Assembly: GCF_036416795.1 (NCBI RefSeq)
Contig: NZ_CP143867.1
Coordinates: 124,001 to 188,000, forward strand
DNA: 64,000 bases
Direction of reading: 5' to 3'
Source: Bacteroides sp. MSB163
GTDB taxonomy: Bacteria; Bacteroidota; Bacteroidia; Bacteroidales; Bacteroidaceae
Below the pieces are notes generated by a model. It made no database searches. It had not been told where the DNA came from and worked only from the letters and a program-made list of their open reading frames with translations. Of this stretch, positions 44,485 to 52,724 are shown in pieces (position 1 is the first letter of the stretch; each line of letters begins with the position of its first letter). The translations under genes were made by a program, and so were the position numbers.

Positions 44485-46122
44485 ATGAATACCATGGATA
44501 GAAGAAGTTTTTTAAAGAATACAAGCTGGTCCTTTCTCGGATTAGCAGTTTCCGGTAGTTTATTGTCCGCATGCCAGCGCGGAACTGCCGCAGGAAAGAA
44601 AATTATGCCCTCTGCCAGTAATCTGAAATATTTCTGGGGAGATCTACATAACCACTGTAACATAACCTACGGTCATGGCGACATGCGTTCTGCGTTCGAA
44701 GCCGCCAAGGGGCAATTGGATTTTGTATCTGTCACTCCACATGCTATGTGGCCTGACATACCCGGAGCAGATGATCCTCGTCTGAAGTGGGTAATTGATT
44801 ATCATACCGGTGCTTTCAAGCGTTTGAGCGAGGGAGGCTATGAGAAATACGTAGCCATGACCAATGAGTACAATAAGGAAGGAGAATTTCTTGCCTTTGT
44901 AGGCTATGAGGCACACAGCATGGAACATGGAGATCATGTGGCCCTGAACTATGACTTGGATGCACCGTTGGTGGAATGTAACTCCATTGAAGACTGGAAA
45001 CAAAAAGCCCGCGGACATAAAGTATTTATAACTCCGCATCACATGGGTTACCAGACGGGCTACCGCGGATATAACTGGAACTTCTTTACGGAAGGAGACC
45101 AGACTCCGTTCGTAGAGATGTATTCCCGCCATGGATTGGCAGAGAGCGATCAGGGCGATTATAATTATCTGCATGATATGGGACCTCGCCAATGGGAAGG
45201 TACAATTCAATGTGGATTGGAGCAAGGCAAGAAATTCGGTATTATGGGCTCGACAGACCAGCACGCCGGATATCCGGGCAGTTATGGTGATGGGCGTATA
45301 GGCATACTGGCAGAGTCATTGACCCGTGATAAGATCTGGGATGCCATGAAGAACCGTCATGTTTGTTGCGCTACCGGTGATAAGATCAATATAGATTTTC
45401 GTCTGAACGACGCTTTTCCGGGCGACGTGGTACGGGGTAACAGTCGCCGTATTTATTTGAATGTGGAAGGCGGCAGTTGTATCGATTACATAGACATTGT
45501 CAAGAATCGGAAATGCATAGCCCGTTTAAGTGGTCCGTTGTTGCCCGAAATGCCGGAAGGAGACATGGTACGTTGTAAGGTAAAGATTGAATTTGGATGG
45601 AATCGTGAAGAGCAGTATGTACATTGGCAAGGAAAACTATCTATCAGCAAAGGAACTATCAATGCTGTGGAACCTTGCTTCCGTGGCGCTGCCTTCACCT
45701 CTCCGCAACCGGGAGAACCCGAGTTTGAAACAAAGGTCAACCGTATTGTGTCTGTTACGGACAAGGATACGGAGTTGGATATGTACAGCTCCAAGAATCC
45801 GAACACCACCACTCCCGCCATGCAGGCCGTCATTCTGGATGTCACTATGCCTAAAGACGGTATGATTACAGCAGAGTTCAACGGCAAGAAGTTTGAACAT
45901 TCACTGGGCGAACTTCTGGAAGGTTCCCGCTCCCATTTCATGATCGGATGGCTTAGTGAAGCTATTCTATTCAACCGTGCAATGCCGGAAAGTTGCTTTA
46001 TGGTTGAACATTATATGGAAGACACTGAACCCGAAAGAGATACGGACTATTACTATATCAGAGTTCGCCAGCGTGACCAGCAATGGGCATGGAGTTCTCC
46101 TATATGGGTGGAAAGAACATAA
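44485..46122 (+). CDS. DUF3604 protein with PHP-type metal-hydrolase fold
   Basis: Function unknown. The 545-residue product begins with a twin-arginine motif (DRRSFLKN, Arg6-Arg7) and a lipobox-like LSAC (Cys30), so it may be exported folded by Tat and lipidated. The DUF3604 core has the metal-ligand pattern of PHP phosphoesterases: GDLHNHC (His55, His57), TPHAMWPD (His86), GYEAHSMEHGDH, ITPHHMGYQTG and GSTDQHAGYPG. The C-terminal 230 residues are beta-rich. The start is 5 bp after the sulfatase stop. A metal-dependent hydrolase or lyase acting on sulfated or phosphorylated glycan ends is inferred from fold and place. Confidence 0.82.
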   Translation: MNTMDRRSFLKNTSWSFLGLAVSGSLLSACQRGTAAGKKIMPSASNLKYFWGDLHNHCNITYGHGDMRSAFEAAKGQLDFVSVTPHAMWPDIPGADDPRLKWVIDYHTGAFKRLSEGGYEKYVAMTNEYNKEGEFLAFVGYEAHSMEHGDHVALNYDLDAPLVECNSIEDWKQKARGHKVFITPHHMGYQTGYRGYNWNFFTEGDQTPFVEMYSRHGLAESDQGDYNYLHDMGPRQWEGTIQCGLEQGKKFGIMGSTDQHAGYPGSYGDGRIGILAESLTRDKIWDAMKNRHVCCATGDKINIDFRLNDAFPGDVVRGNSRRIYLNVEGGSCIDYIDIVKNRKCIARLSGPLLPEMPEGDMVRCKVKIEFGWNREEQYVHWQGKLSISKGTINAVEPCFRGAAFTSPQPGEPEFETKVNRIVSVTDKDTELDMYSSKNPNTTTPAMQAVILDVTMPKDGMITAEFNGKKFEHSLGELLEGSRSHFMIGWLSEAILFNRAMPESCFMVEHYMEDTEPERDTDYYYIRVRQRDQQWAWSSPIWVERT

Positions 46123-46148
46123 TGTTTCCTTATTTGATGTAATAAATT

Positions 46149-47078
46149 ATGAAATACGCAATTGGCATTGATTTAGGTGGCACATCTATAAAATATGCTT
46201 TGGTAGATAAAGCGGGTAATTCTTTCTTTGAGGGAAAATTACCCTCTTTTGCTTCTGCTTCGGCTGCAAAAGTGATGGAACAGTTGATAAAGGCTACCAC
46301 CTTACTGAAAGATGAAGCTGCAAAACAGAACTGGACCGTACTGGGCATAGGGCTCGGCACACCGGGAATTGTAGATGAAACAAACCGTATCGTACTGGGA
46401 GGTGCGGAAAATATTGTCGGCTGGGAAAATATAGATGTAGCCTCCCTTATGGAGAAACAGATGAATCTACCGGTAGTTGTTGGAAATGATGCCAACCTGA
46501 TGGGACTGGGAGAAACGAAATATGGTGCAGGAAGAGGTTGTACTCATGTGGTGTTTCTGACTGTGGGAACCGGTATCGGCGGAGCTGTCATCATTGATGG
46601 TAAATTGTTCAATGGATATGCTAACCGGGGTACGGAGTTGGGACATGTACCGTTGATTGCCAACGGTGAACGTTGTGCCTGCGGGGCAATCGGTTGCCTG
46701 GAACATTATGCTTCGACTGCCGCCTTGACAAGACGTTTTAGCGCATTGGCGAAAGAGCAGAATCTGAGATTTGATACGGAAATAAACGGGGAATTGATTG
46801 TTCGCCTGTATCATGAAGATTTCCCGCTCGCTGTCGAGTGCATGAACGAACACTTTTACTATTTGGGCAGAGGAATTGCCGGCTTCGTCAATATCTTCAG
46901 TCCCCAACGGATTGTGATAGGAGGAGGTGTTGCAGAATCCGGCAGCTTCTATTTAGAGGAAATAAGGACGGTAGTCAAAAAGCACGTAATAGCAGACTGT
47001 GCCCTGAATACCAAGATTGTGGCTGCCGAATTGGGCAATAAAGCCGGTCTTATCGGTGCAGCATCACTAATTCTATAA
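46149..47078 (+). CDS. ROK-family sugar kinase
   Basis: Phosphorylates an amino sugar released from heparin, most likely N-acetylglucosamine or glucosamine, in the cytoplasm. The 309 residues show the ATP-binding DLGGTSIKYALV (9-20), GNDANLMGLGE, TVGTGIGGAVI, and the ROK zinc motif GHVPLIANGERCACGAIGCLE. The gene is followed 14 bp later by the MFS transporter gene, and import plus phosphorylation are coupled. Exact substrate is not settled by sequence. Confidence 0.93.
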   Translation: MKYAIGIDLGGTSIKYALVDKAGNSFFEGKLPSFASASAAKVMEQLIKATTLLKDEAAKQNWTVLGIGLGTPGIVDETNRIVLGGAENIVGWENIDVASLMEKQMNLPVVVGNDANLMGLGETKYGAGRGCTHVVFLTVGTGIGGAVIIDGKLFNGYANRGTELGHVPLIANGERCACGAIGCLEHYASTAALTRRFSALAKEQNLRFDTEINGELIVRLYHEDFPLAVECMNEHFYYLGRGIAGFVNIFSPQRIVIGGGVAESGSFYLEEIRTVVKKHVIADCALNTKIVAAELGNKAGLIGAASLIL

Positions 47079-47092
47079 ACAAACGAATTATT

Positions 47093-48376
47093 ATGAAAAA
47101 TAATAAGAAATGGGGTATGCTGACATTGATAATGATGTTCTGGTTTACCATTTCATTCATTACAAACATTCTCGGGCCGTTAATTCCTGACATTATCCAT
47201 AACTTTGAGCTGAAGGATTTGGCAATGGCGGGATTTATCCCGACTTCCTTCTTCCTGGCTTATGCCATTATGTCGATACCGGCAGGTATACTGATAGATA
47301 AATATGGAGAAAAGCCGGTGCTGTTTACCGGTTTCCTTATGCCATTTATCGGAACCGTCTTGTTTGCATGTTTCCCGTTTTATTTGATATTACTGGTGTC
47401 TTCCTTTATTATCGGCTTGGGAATGGCCATGTTGCAGACCGTAATTAACCCTTTGCAGCGTGTTGTCGGTGGAGAAGAGAACTACGCATTCATAGCCGAA
47501 TTGGCACAGTTTGTGTTTGGAGTAGCATCGTTTATCAGTCCTTTGGTTTATACTTGGTTAATACATGCGCTTGCACCGGGAGTCTATCAGCCGGGAAAGA
47601 ATTTCCTGCTCGATATTTTGGCGGACATCACTCCGGTCACTCTTCCCTGGGTTTCCCTTTATTGGGTATTCACAGTGTTATTGCTGATTATGCTGCTCGT
47701 TGTGTCATTGGTTCGCTTCCCGCGCATTGAACTGAAAGATGATGAACGCAGCGGTTCTTCGGCTTCCTACAAGAAATTGTTCCGTCAAAGATACGTATGG
47801 CTTTTCTTCTTGGGAATCTTTTGCTATGTCAGTACGGAACAGGGAGTTTCTATTTTCATGAGTACTTTTCTGGAACAATATCATGGTATTGATCCGAAGA
47901 CCGTGGGTGCGCAAAGCATCAGTTATTTCTGGGGTTCAATGACTGTCGGATGTTTGTTTGGCATGTTCCTGCTCAAGTTGATAGACAGTAAGCGTTTGCT
48001 GCAAATATCGGGCATACTTTCCATGAGTTTGCTGTTAATCTCATTATTCGGCTCCGCGAAAATAGCGGTGTGGGCTTTTCCTGCAATAGGCTTTTGTATC
48101 TCCATGATGTACTCCATAGTGTTTTCACTTGCCCTGAATACAGTAACCCAGAATCACGGTTCTTTTGCAGGCATCCTTTGTTCCGGAATAGTGGGAGGTG
48201 CAGGTGGCCCGTTGCTCGTCAGCCTGGTATCCGACGCCACTTCGTTGCGAACAGGCATGCTGCTTATTTTGGTTTTCATGGGATACATTACGTTTATCGG
48301 CTTCTGGGCACACCCTTTGGTTAATAATAAGACAGTTAGCTTGAAAGAGCTGGTTACCTTCAAAAAACAAAAATAA
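47093..48376 (+). CDS. MFS sugar transporter
   Basis: An inner-membrane importer of 427 residues and about 12 membrane helices, with MFS loop motif DKYGEKPVLFTG between helices 2 and 3. It is probably the entry step for the monosaccharide handled by the ROK kinase next door. Which sugar (N-acetylglucosamine, glucosamine or their sulfated forms) cannot be read from the sequence. Confidence 0.9.
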   Translation: MKNNKKWGMLTLIMMFWFTISFITNILGPLIPDIIHNFELKDLAMAGFIPTSFFLAYAIMSIPAGILIDKYGEKPVLFTGFLMPFIGTVLFACFPFYLILLVSSFIIGLGMAMLQTVINPLQRVVGGEENYAFIAELAQFVFGVASFISPLVYTWLIHALAPGVYQPGKNFLLDILADITPVTLPWVSLYWVFTVLLLIMLLVVSLVRFPRIELKDDERSGSSASYKKLFRQRYVWLFFLGIFCYVSTEQGVSIFMSTFLEQYHGIDPKTVGAQSISYFWGSMTVGCLFGMFLLKLIDSKRLLQISGILSMSLLLISLFGSAKIAVWAFPAIGFCISMMYSIVFSLALNTVTQNHGSFAGILCSGIVGGAGGPLLVSLVSDATSLRTGMLLILVFMGYITFIGFWAHPLVNNKTVSLKELVTFKKQK

Positions 48377-48385
48377 GATTCTGAG

Positions 48386-50992
48386 ATGAAAAAGATAATA
48401 TTGGGCTTATCCGCCCTCTGCCTATTAATGGCATGCGGCAGTTCCGAGCAACCTGCCGTGATCAAGGTTTCCGAAGAAACATTGATGCATGAAGTCCGTG
48501 CAACTCCCTCTCCTGCCGATGGCACATACATCAAGGTGAATCCACCGCGTTTCATGTGGCCGGACAAATTCCCTCATTTAGGTCCGGTGCTGGATGGAGT
48601 TCCGGGACAAGTAGATGAAAAGCCCAAAGTAGTTTACCGGATTCGTATCTCCCAAGACAAGAATTTCCGGAAAGATGTCCTTACCGGTGAACGTGCCTGG
48701 GCTTTCTTCAACCCTTTCCAGTGCCTGGCACAAGGAAAATGGTATTGGCAGCATGCTTATGTTACCCCCGAAGGTACTGAAGAATGGTCGCCGGTTTACC
48801 AATTCTATATAGATAAAGATACACCGGAATTCAATCCGCCGACTTTGGAAAAAGTCTTGGCAGAATATCCTTCCCATCACCCGCGTGTGTTGCTGGATGC
48901 AGCTGACTGGGAAAAGATTATAGCGAAAAATAAAAATAATCCGGAAGCCCGGACTTATATGGACAAGGCTTCCCAATGCATTTCCCGTCCGTTGAAGCAT
49001 CTTCAGGAAGAGATCGATACAACGAATGTAGTTACGTTGACCAACATAGTGCAACGTGAATCAGCCCTCATCCGCGAGAGCCGTAAGATTGTAGACAGAG
49101 AAGAAGCCAACGTGGAAGCATTGGTCCGTGCTTATTTGCTGACAAAAGACGAGAAGTATTATCGGGAAGGCATTAACCGCCTGAGTGAAATCCTTTCCTG
49201 GCAAAAAAGTAAATACTTTGCAGGCGACTTTAACCTGTCCACCCTATTGTCTATGAGCACATCCGCATATGACGGATTTTATAATTTACTGTCACCGGAA
49301 GAGAAACAACTGCTGTTGGATAACATCCGCAGAATTGGAGACAAGTTCTATAATGAATACGTGAACCATTTGGAGAACCGTATTGCAGACAACCATGTGT
49401 GGCAGATGACTTTCCGCATCCTGACGATGGCGGCATTCGCTACGGTCGGTGAAATACCGGAAGCGTCCGTATGGACAGATTACTGTTATAATGAATGGAT
49501 TTCACGCCTTCCGGGTCTGCATAAGGATGGTGGCTGGCACAATGGAGATGCCTATTTCCATGTAAACATACGTACCTTGATAGAAGTGCCGGTCTTTTTT
49601 TCACGCATATCCGGCTTCAACTTCTTTGCAGATCCGTGGTATAACAACAATGCCTTATATGTTATCTATCAGCAACCTCCCTTCTCCAAATCCGGAGGTC
49701 ATGGCAACTCACATGAAGGACAACGCAGTCCGAACGGAGGGCGCGTAGGATATGCCGATGCCCTGGCACGCGAATGTAACAATCCGTGGGCAGCTGCTTA
49801 TGTACACGAAATTATGCAGGAAGACCCTGACATCCTGTCGAAGGCTTTCGAAGCCAAACCGGCAGATTTGACCTGGTATCGCTGCACAACCCCGAAGGAA
49901 AGGCCTGCTTATAGCAAACATCTGTCGGAACTACCGGAATCCAAAGTCTTCAAACAAGCAGGTACTGCCCTGATGAATACCGACATAGGGCATCATGCCA
50001 ACAATGCCATGCTTTCTTTCCGAAGCAGCCCTTATGGTTCCACATCCCATGCCTTGGCCAATCAAAACGCTTTCAACACCTTCTTTGGGGGTAAGGCTAT
50101 CTTTTATAGCAGCGGGCATCGTACCGGATTTACAGATGATCATTGTATGTATGCCTACCGGAATACCCGTGCCCATAACTCCATATTAGTAAACGGTATG
50201 GGTCAAAAGATAGGGACAGAAGGCTATGGTTGGATTCCCCGCTACTATGAAGGTGAAGAAATCTCTTACGTTGTAGGCGATGCCTCCAACGCCTATGGGA
50301 AAGTAGTTTCTCCGTTGTGGCTGGAACGCGGACGTTTGTCCGGCACTCAATTTACACCGGAGAAAGGTTGGGATGAAAATAAGCTGGAATTCTTCCGAAG
50401 ACATATCGTTCAGCTCGGACGCTCGGGTTTGTTTGTTGTTTACGATGAACTGGCCGGCAAAGAGCCGGTAGAATGGAACTATCTGCTACATACGGTGGAA
50501 CTGCCTATGAAGGTGGTCAAGGAAGAAGGAGGATTGCGCATCCTGGGTAAGAATAAAACGGATGGAGTATCGATAGCTCATTTATATTCTTCACAGGAGA
50601 TGACTTATGCACAAACGGATACATTCTTTGTAGCCGCCCTTGACTGGAAAAAGCGTCTTGGCAAGGCTCTTCCTAATCATTATCATTTCACGGCAACGAC
50701 AACTCCTTGCAATAAAGTGTTTTTTCTCAATATAATCGATGTACATGGAAACAACCGTATCGATGCCGTGATAAATCATCAGGGAAATCGCATTACAGTA
50801 GAAGGATGGGACATTGAATGTAATCTGGATAGTGAAGGTAAAGCGTTCCTGCACATAGAGAACAAGCAGAATGGCGCTTCACTGGACTTCAATTATAATT
50901 CGAATAAGGGTGCTACGACTATCGTCGATCAGGTAGGCGGAAAGAGAATAGAGAAAAGACTGGTTGATTCCTTACCGGAACCTGAAATATAA
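48386..50992 (+). CDS. heparin/heparan sulfate lyase (PL15, DUF4962 N-terminus)
   Basis: A lyase attacking heparin oligosaccharides from their ends. The 868 residues have a lipobox (LMAC, Cys17), an N-terminal DUF4962 beta domain (about 25-165, PPRFMWPDKFPHLGPV), an alpha/alpha-toroid (about 170-480; ENRIADNHVWQMTFRILT, GWHNGDAYFHVNIRT) and a heparinase II/III beta-sandwich (from about 530; YGSTSHALANQNAFNTFFGG; RAHNSILVNGMGQ). This is the architecture of the PL15 protein in the B. thetaiotaomicron heparin locus. It is 9 bp after the MFS gene. Confidence 0.92.
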   Translation: MKKIILGLSALCLLMACGSSEQPAVIKVSEETLMHEVRATPSPADGTYIKVNPPRFMWPDKFPHLGPVLDGVPGQVDEKPKVVYRIRISQDKNFRKDVLTGERAWAFFNPFQCLAQGKWYWQHAYVTPEGTEEWSPVYQFYIDKDTPEFNPPTLEKVLAEYPSHHPRVLLDAADWEKIIAKNKNNPEARTYMDKASQCISRPLKHLQEEIDTTNVVTLTNIVQRESALIRESRKIVDREEANVEALVRAYLLTKDEKYYREGINRLSEILSWQKSKYFAGDFNLSTLLSMSTSAYDGFYNLLSPEEKQLLLDNIRRIGDKFYNEYVNHLENRIADNHVWQMTFRILTMAAFATVGEIPEASVWTDYCYNEWISRLPGLHKDGGWHNGDAYFHVNIRTLIEVPVFFSRISGFNFFADPWYNNNALYVIYQQPPFSKSGGHGNSHEGQRSPNGGRVGYADALARECNNPWAAAYVHEIMQEDPDILSKAFEAKPADLTWYRCTTPKERPAYSKHLSELPESKVFKQAGTALMNTDIGHHANNAMLSFRSSPYGSTSHALANQNAFNTFFGGKAIFYSSGHRTGFTDDHCMYAYRNTRAHNSILVNGMGQKIGTEGYGWIPRYYEGEEISYVVGDASNAYGKVVSPLWLERGRLSGTQFTPEKGWDENKLEFFRRHIVQLGRSGLFVVYDELAGKEPVEWNYLLHTVELPMKVVKEEGGLRILGKNKTDGVSIAHLYSSQEMTYAQTDTFFVAALDWKKRLGKALPNHYHFTATTTPCNKVFFLNIIDVHGNNRIDAVINHQGNRITVEGWDIECNLDSEGKAFLHIENKQNGASLDFNYNSNKGATTIVDQVGGKRIEKRLVDSLPEPEI

Positions 50993-51008
50993 AACCGAAT
51001 ATTAAATC

Positions 51009-52427
51009 ATGAAAGCTAATAATATGGTAAAACAAATTCCAATGAAGCATCTGGCATTTTTTTCTTTGCTATGCTCTTCTGCGGCTTCTGCGGCCGAACG
51101 TCCCAATATCATCTATATATTCACGGATCAACAGACAGCCAGCGCCATGAGTTGTGCCGGAAATCCGGACCTACACACTCCTAATCTCGACCGATTGGCA
51201 GCGGCTGGCATAATGTTCAATAATGCTTATTGCACTGCTCCGCTTAGTGGTCCTTCACGTGGAGCCATGTTTACGGGGCATTATCCAGATGCAGTAGGAC
51301 TGTCAGTCAATGGTTCACCGATGCCCGACTCTCTCAGGACACAGACATTAGGCACCTTAATGAAGAAAGCCGGATATGATTGTGCTTATGGCGGTAAATG
51401 GCATCTTCCTCTTCTTGATGTCCCCGACAAAGAATACGGCTTCGACAACATTTACAAACATAGTGACGACGGACTGGCGGAAGCTTGCGCCGAATACCTC
51501 TCACGCAAACATAAAAAGCCGTTTTTTTTGGTAGCTTCTTATGACAATCCACACAATATCTGCGAATACGCGCGAAGCCAGAACTTCCCTTATGGAAATA
51601 TCGATACGCCTGATATACGGGACTGCCCGGGAGTACCTGCCAATTTCGCCAAGAATCCTTACGATGCCGATGTCATTGAAAGCGAAAGAGCAAACAATTA
51701 TAATGTATATCCGACTGCCGGTTTTACTCCCGAAGACTGGCGTATGTACCGTTATACCTATTATCGTTTGGTAGAAAAAGTAGATAAAGAAATCGGAAAA
51801 ATTATTGATGCCATTGATAAGAACGATCTTTGGAAGAATACAGTAGTGATCTTCTCCAGTGACCACGGAGATGGTATAGGGGCTCACCATTGGAACCAGA
51901 AATCTGCTTTATATGAAGAAGTTATCAACATTCCTCTTATCGTAACCCTGCCCGGCAAGAAGAATGCAGGCAAAGTATTGCCTCAACTGATCAGTAACGG
52001 TATAGATTTCTTCGCTTCCGTATGCGACTGGGCAGGTGCCAAGATGCCTGAAGGGGTAGCCGGAAAGTCTTTCCGGAAAGTTGTGGAAGAAGGTAATCCA
52101 CAGGTCTTACATCAAGAATACATCATCACCGAAACACGGTTTGACGGCAGCAAGACAAGAGGCTGGGTAGTACGCAGTGAACGTTATAAATATGTGCTTT
52201 ATGATAAAGGAAGACATCGTGAACAACTGTTTGATATGCAGAATGACAGAGGGGAAATGAGAAATCTGGTTATGGAAAATGCATATAACCAGGAACTGCA
52301 AAAACTTCGTGATGTCCTTGAAAAGTGGATGAATACCTATAATATACGTCCAACCCGTCCGAAACTGCACGATGTTCCCGGAAAGAAACTCAAAAGTACA
52401 ACCCGATATCAGACAGCTTATAAATAG
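51009..52427 (+). CDS. S1-family sulfatase, probable unsaturated-uronate 2-O-sulfatase
   Basis: Removes 2-O-sulfate from the unsaturated uronate so that GH88 can act. The 472 residues have a signal peptide (ending ASAA), metal block NIIYIFTDQQTASAMSCAGN, the serine-type maturation motif S-G-P-S-R in APLSGPSRGAMFTG, YGGKWHLP, and FSSDHGDGIGAHHWNQKSAL. It resembles the characterised 2-O-sulfatase of B. thetaiotaomicron (S1_9). Alternative Met starts at 51024 and 51042 also keep the signal peptide. It is the last gene of the locus. Confidence 0.9.
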   Translation: MKANNMVKQIPMKHLAFFSLLCSSAASAAERPNIIYIFTDQQTASAMSCAGNPDLHTPNLDRLAAAGIMFNNAYCTAPLSGPSRGAMFTGHYPDAVGLSVNGSPMPDSLRTQTLGTLMKKAGYDCAYGGKWHLPLLDVPDKEYGFDNIYKHSDDGLAEACAEYLSRKHKKPFFLVASYDNPHNICEYARSQNFPYGNIDTPDIRDCPGVPANFAKNPYDADVIESERANNYNVYPTAGFTPEDWRMYRYTYYRLVEKVDKEIGKIIDAIDKNDLWKNTVVIFSSDHGDGIGAHHWNQKSALYEEVINIPLIVTLPGKKNAGKVLPQLISNGIDFFASVCDWAGAKMPEGVAGKSFRKVVEEGNPQVLHQEYIITETRFDGSKTRGWVVRSERYKYVLYDKGRHREQLFDMQNDRGEMRNLVMENAYNQELQKLRDVLEKWMNTYNIRPTRPKLHDVPGKKLKSTTRYQTAYK

Positions 52428-52443
52428 ATTAAGAAATGATAGC

Positions 52444-52475
52444 CCGCCTTATTATCTTTAAAGTGCGATAGGCGG
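52444..52475 (+). terminator. weak hairpin after the last heparin-locus gene
   Basis: CCGCCT (52444-52449) pairs with AGGCGG (52470-52475) across 20 nt, starting 17 bp after the sulfatase stop. No T run follows, so it is a weak candidate; the larger inverted repeat directly downstream may do the job. Confidence 0.4.
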
Positions 52476-52477
52476 CA

Positions 52478-52550
52478 ATTAGTTGTACTAAATCCGCATA
52501 CGTTTTAGCTAAAGTTTAGCTATATGTATGCGGGATTTAGTACAACTAAT
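52478..52550. repeat. 24/25-bp inverted repeat between convergent genes
   Basis: The left arm 52478-52501 (ATTAGTTGTACTAAATCCGC...) and the right arm 52526-52550 (...GGGATTTAGTACAACTAAT) are reverse complements except for one extra G in the right arm. The 24-nt loop holds the near-repeats TTTTAGCTAAA and TTTAGCTA. It can form a very stable hairpin on either strand and probably terminates both the heparin operon and the RND operon, or is a small mobile remnant. No flanking duplication is obvious. Confidence 0.75.
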
Positions 52551-52599
52551 AGTTCCTCCACAAAAAACTTTTTCTTCCTATATAGTACTAAAAGAGTAC

Positions 52600-52689
52600 G
52601 GTGTAGGATATTTTTCCTACACCCTTTCATACACCTTCCGAAACGCCCATCAACAAAGCGTTTGAGTCCCATTGGTGTAGGATGTAGGA
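52600..52689. repeat. composite GGTGTAGGA/TCCTACACC element, copy 2
   Basis: The order is GGTGTAGGA (52600), TCCTACACC (52615), CATACACC (52628), about 38 bp of other sequence, then GGTGTAGGATGTAGGA (52674-52689). The terminal 16-mer is identical to 6181-6196 and the order of parts is the same. It lies 35 bp beyond the end of the RND permease gene on the convergent side. Confidence 0.8.
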
Positions 52690-52724
52690 TGATTTCACAA
52701 AAAATAAATATTAAGGCACTGAAT

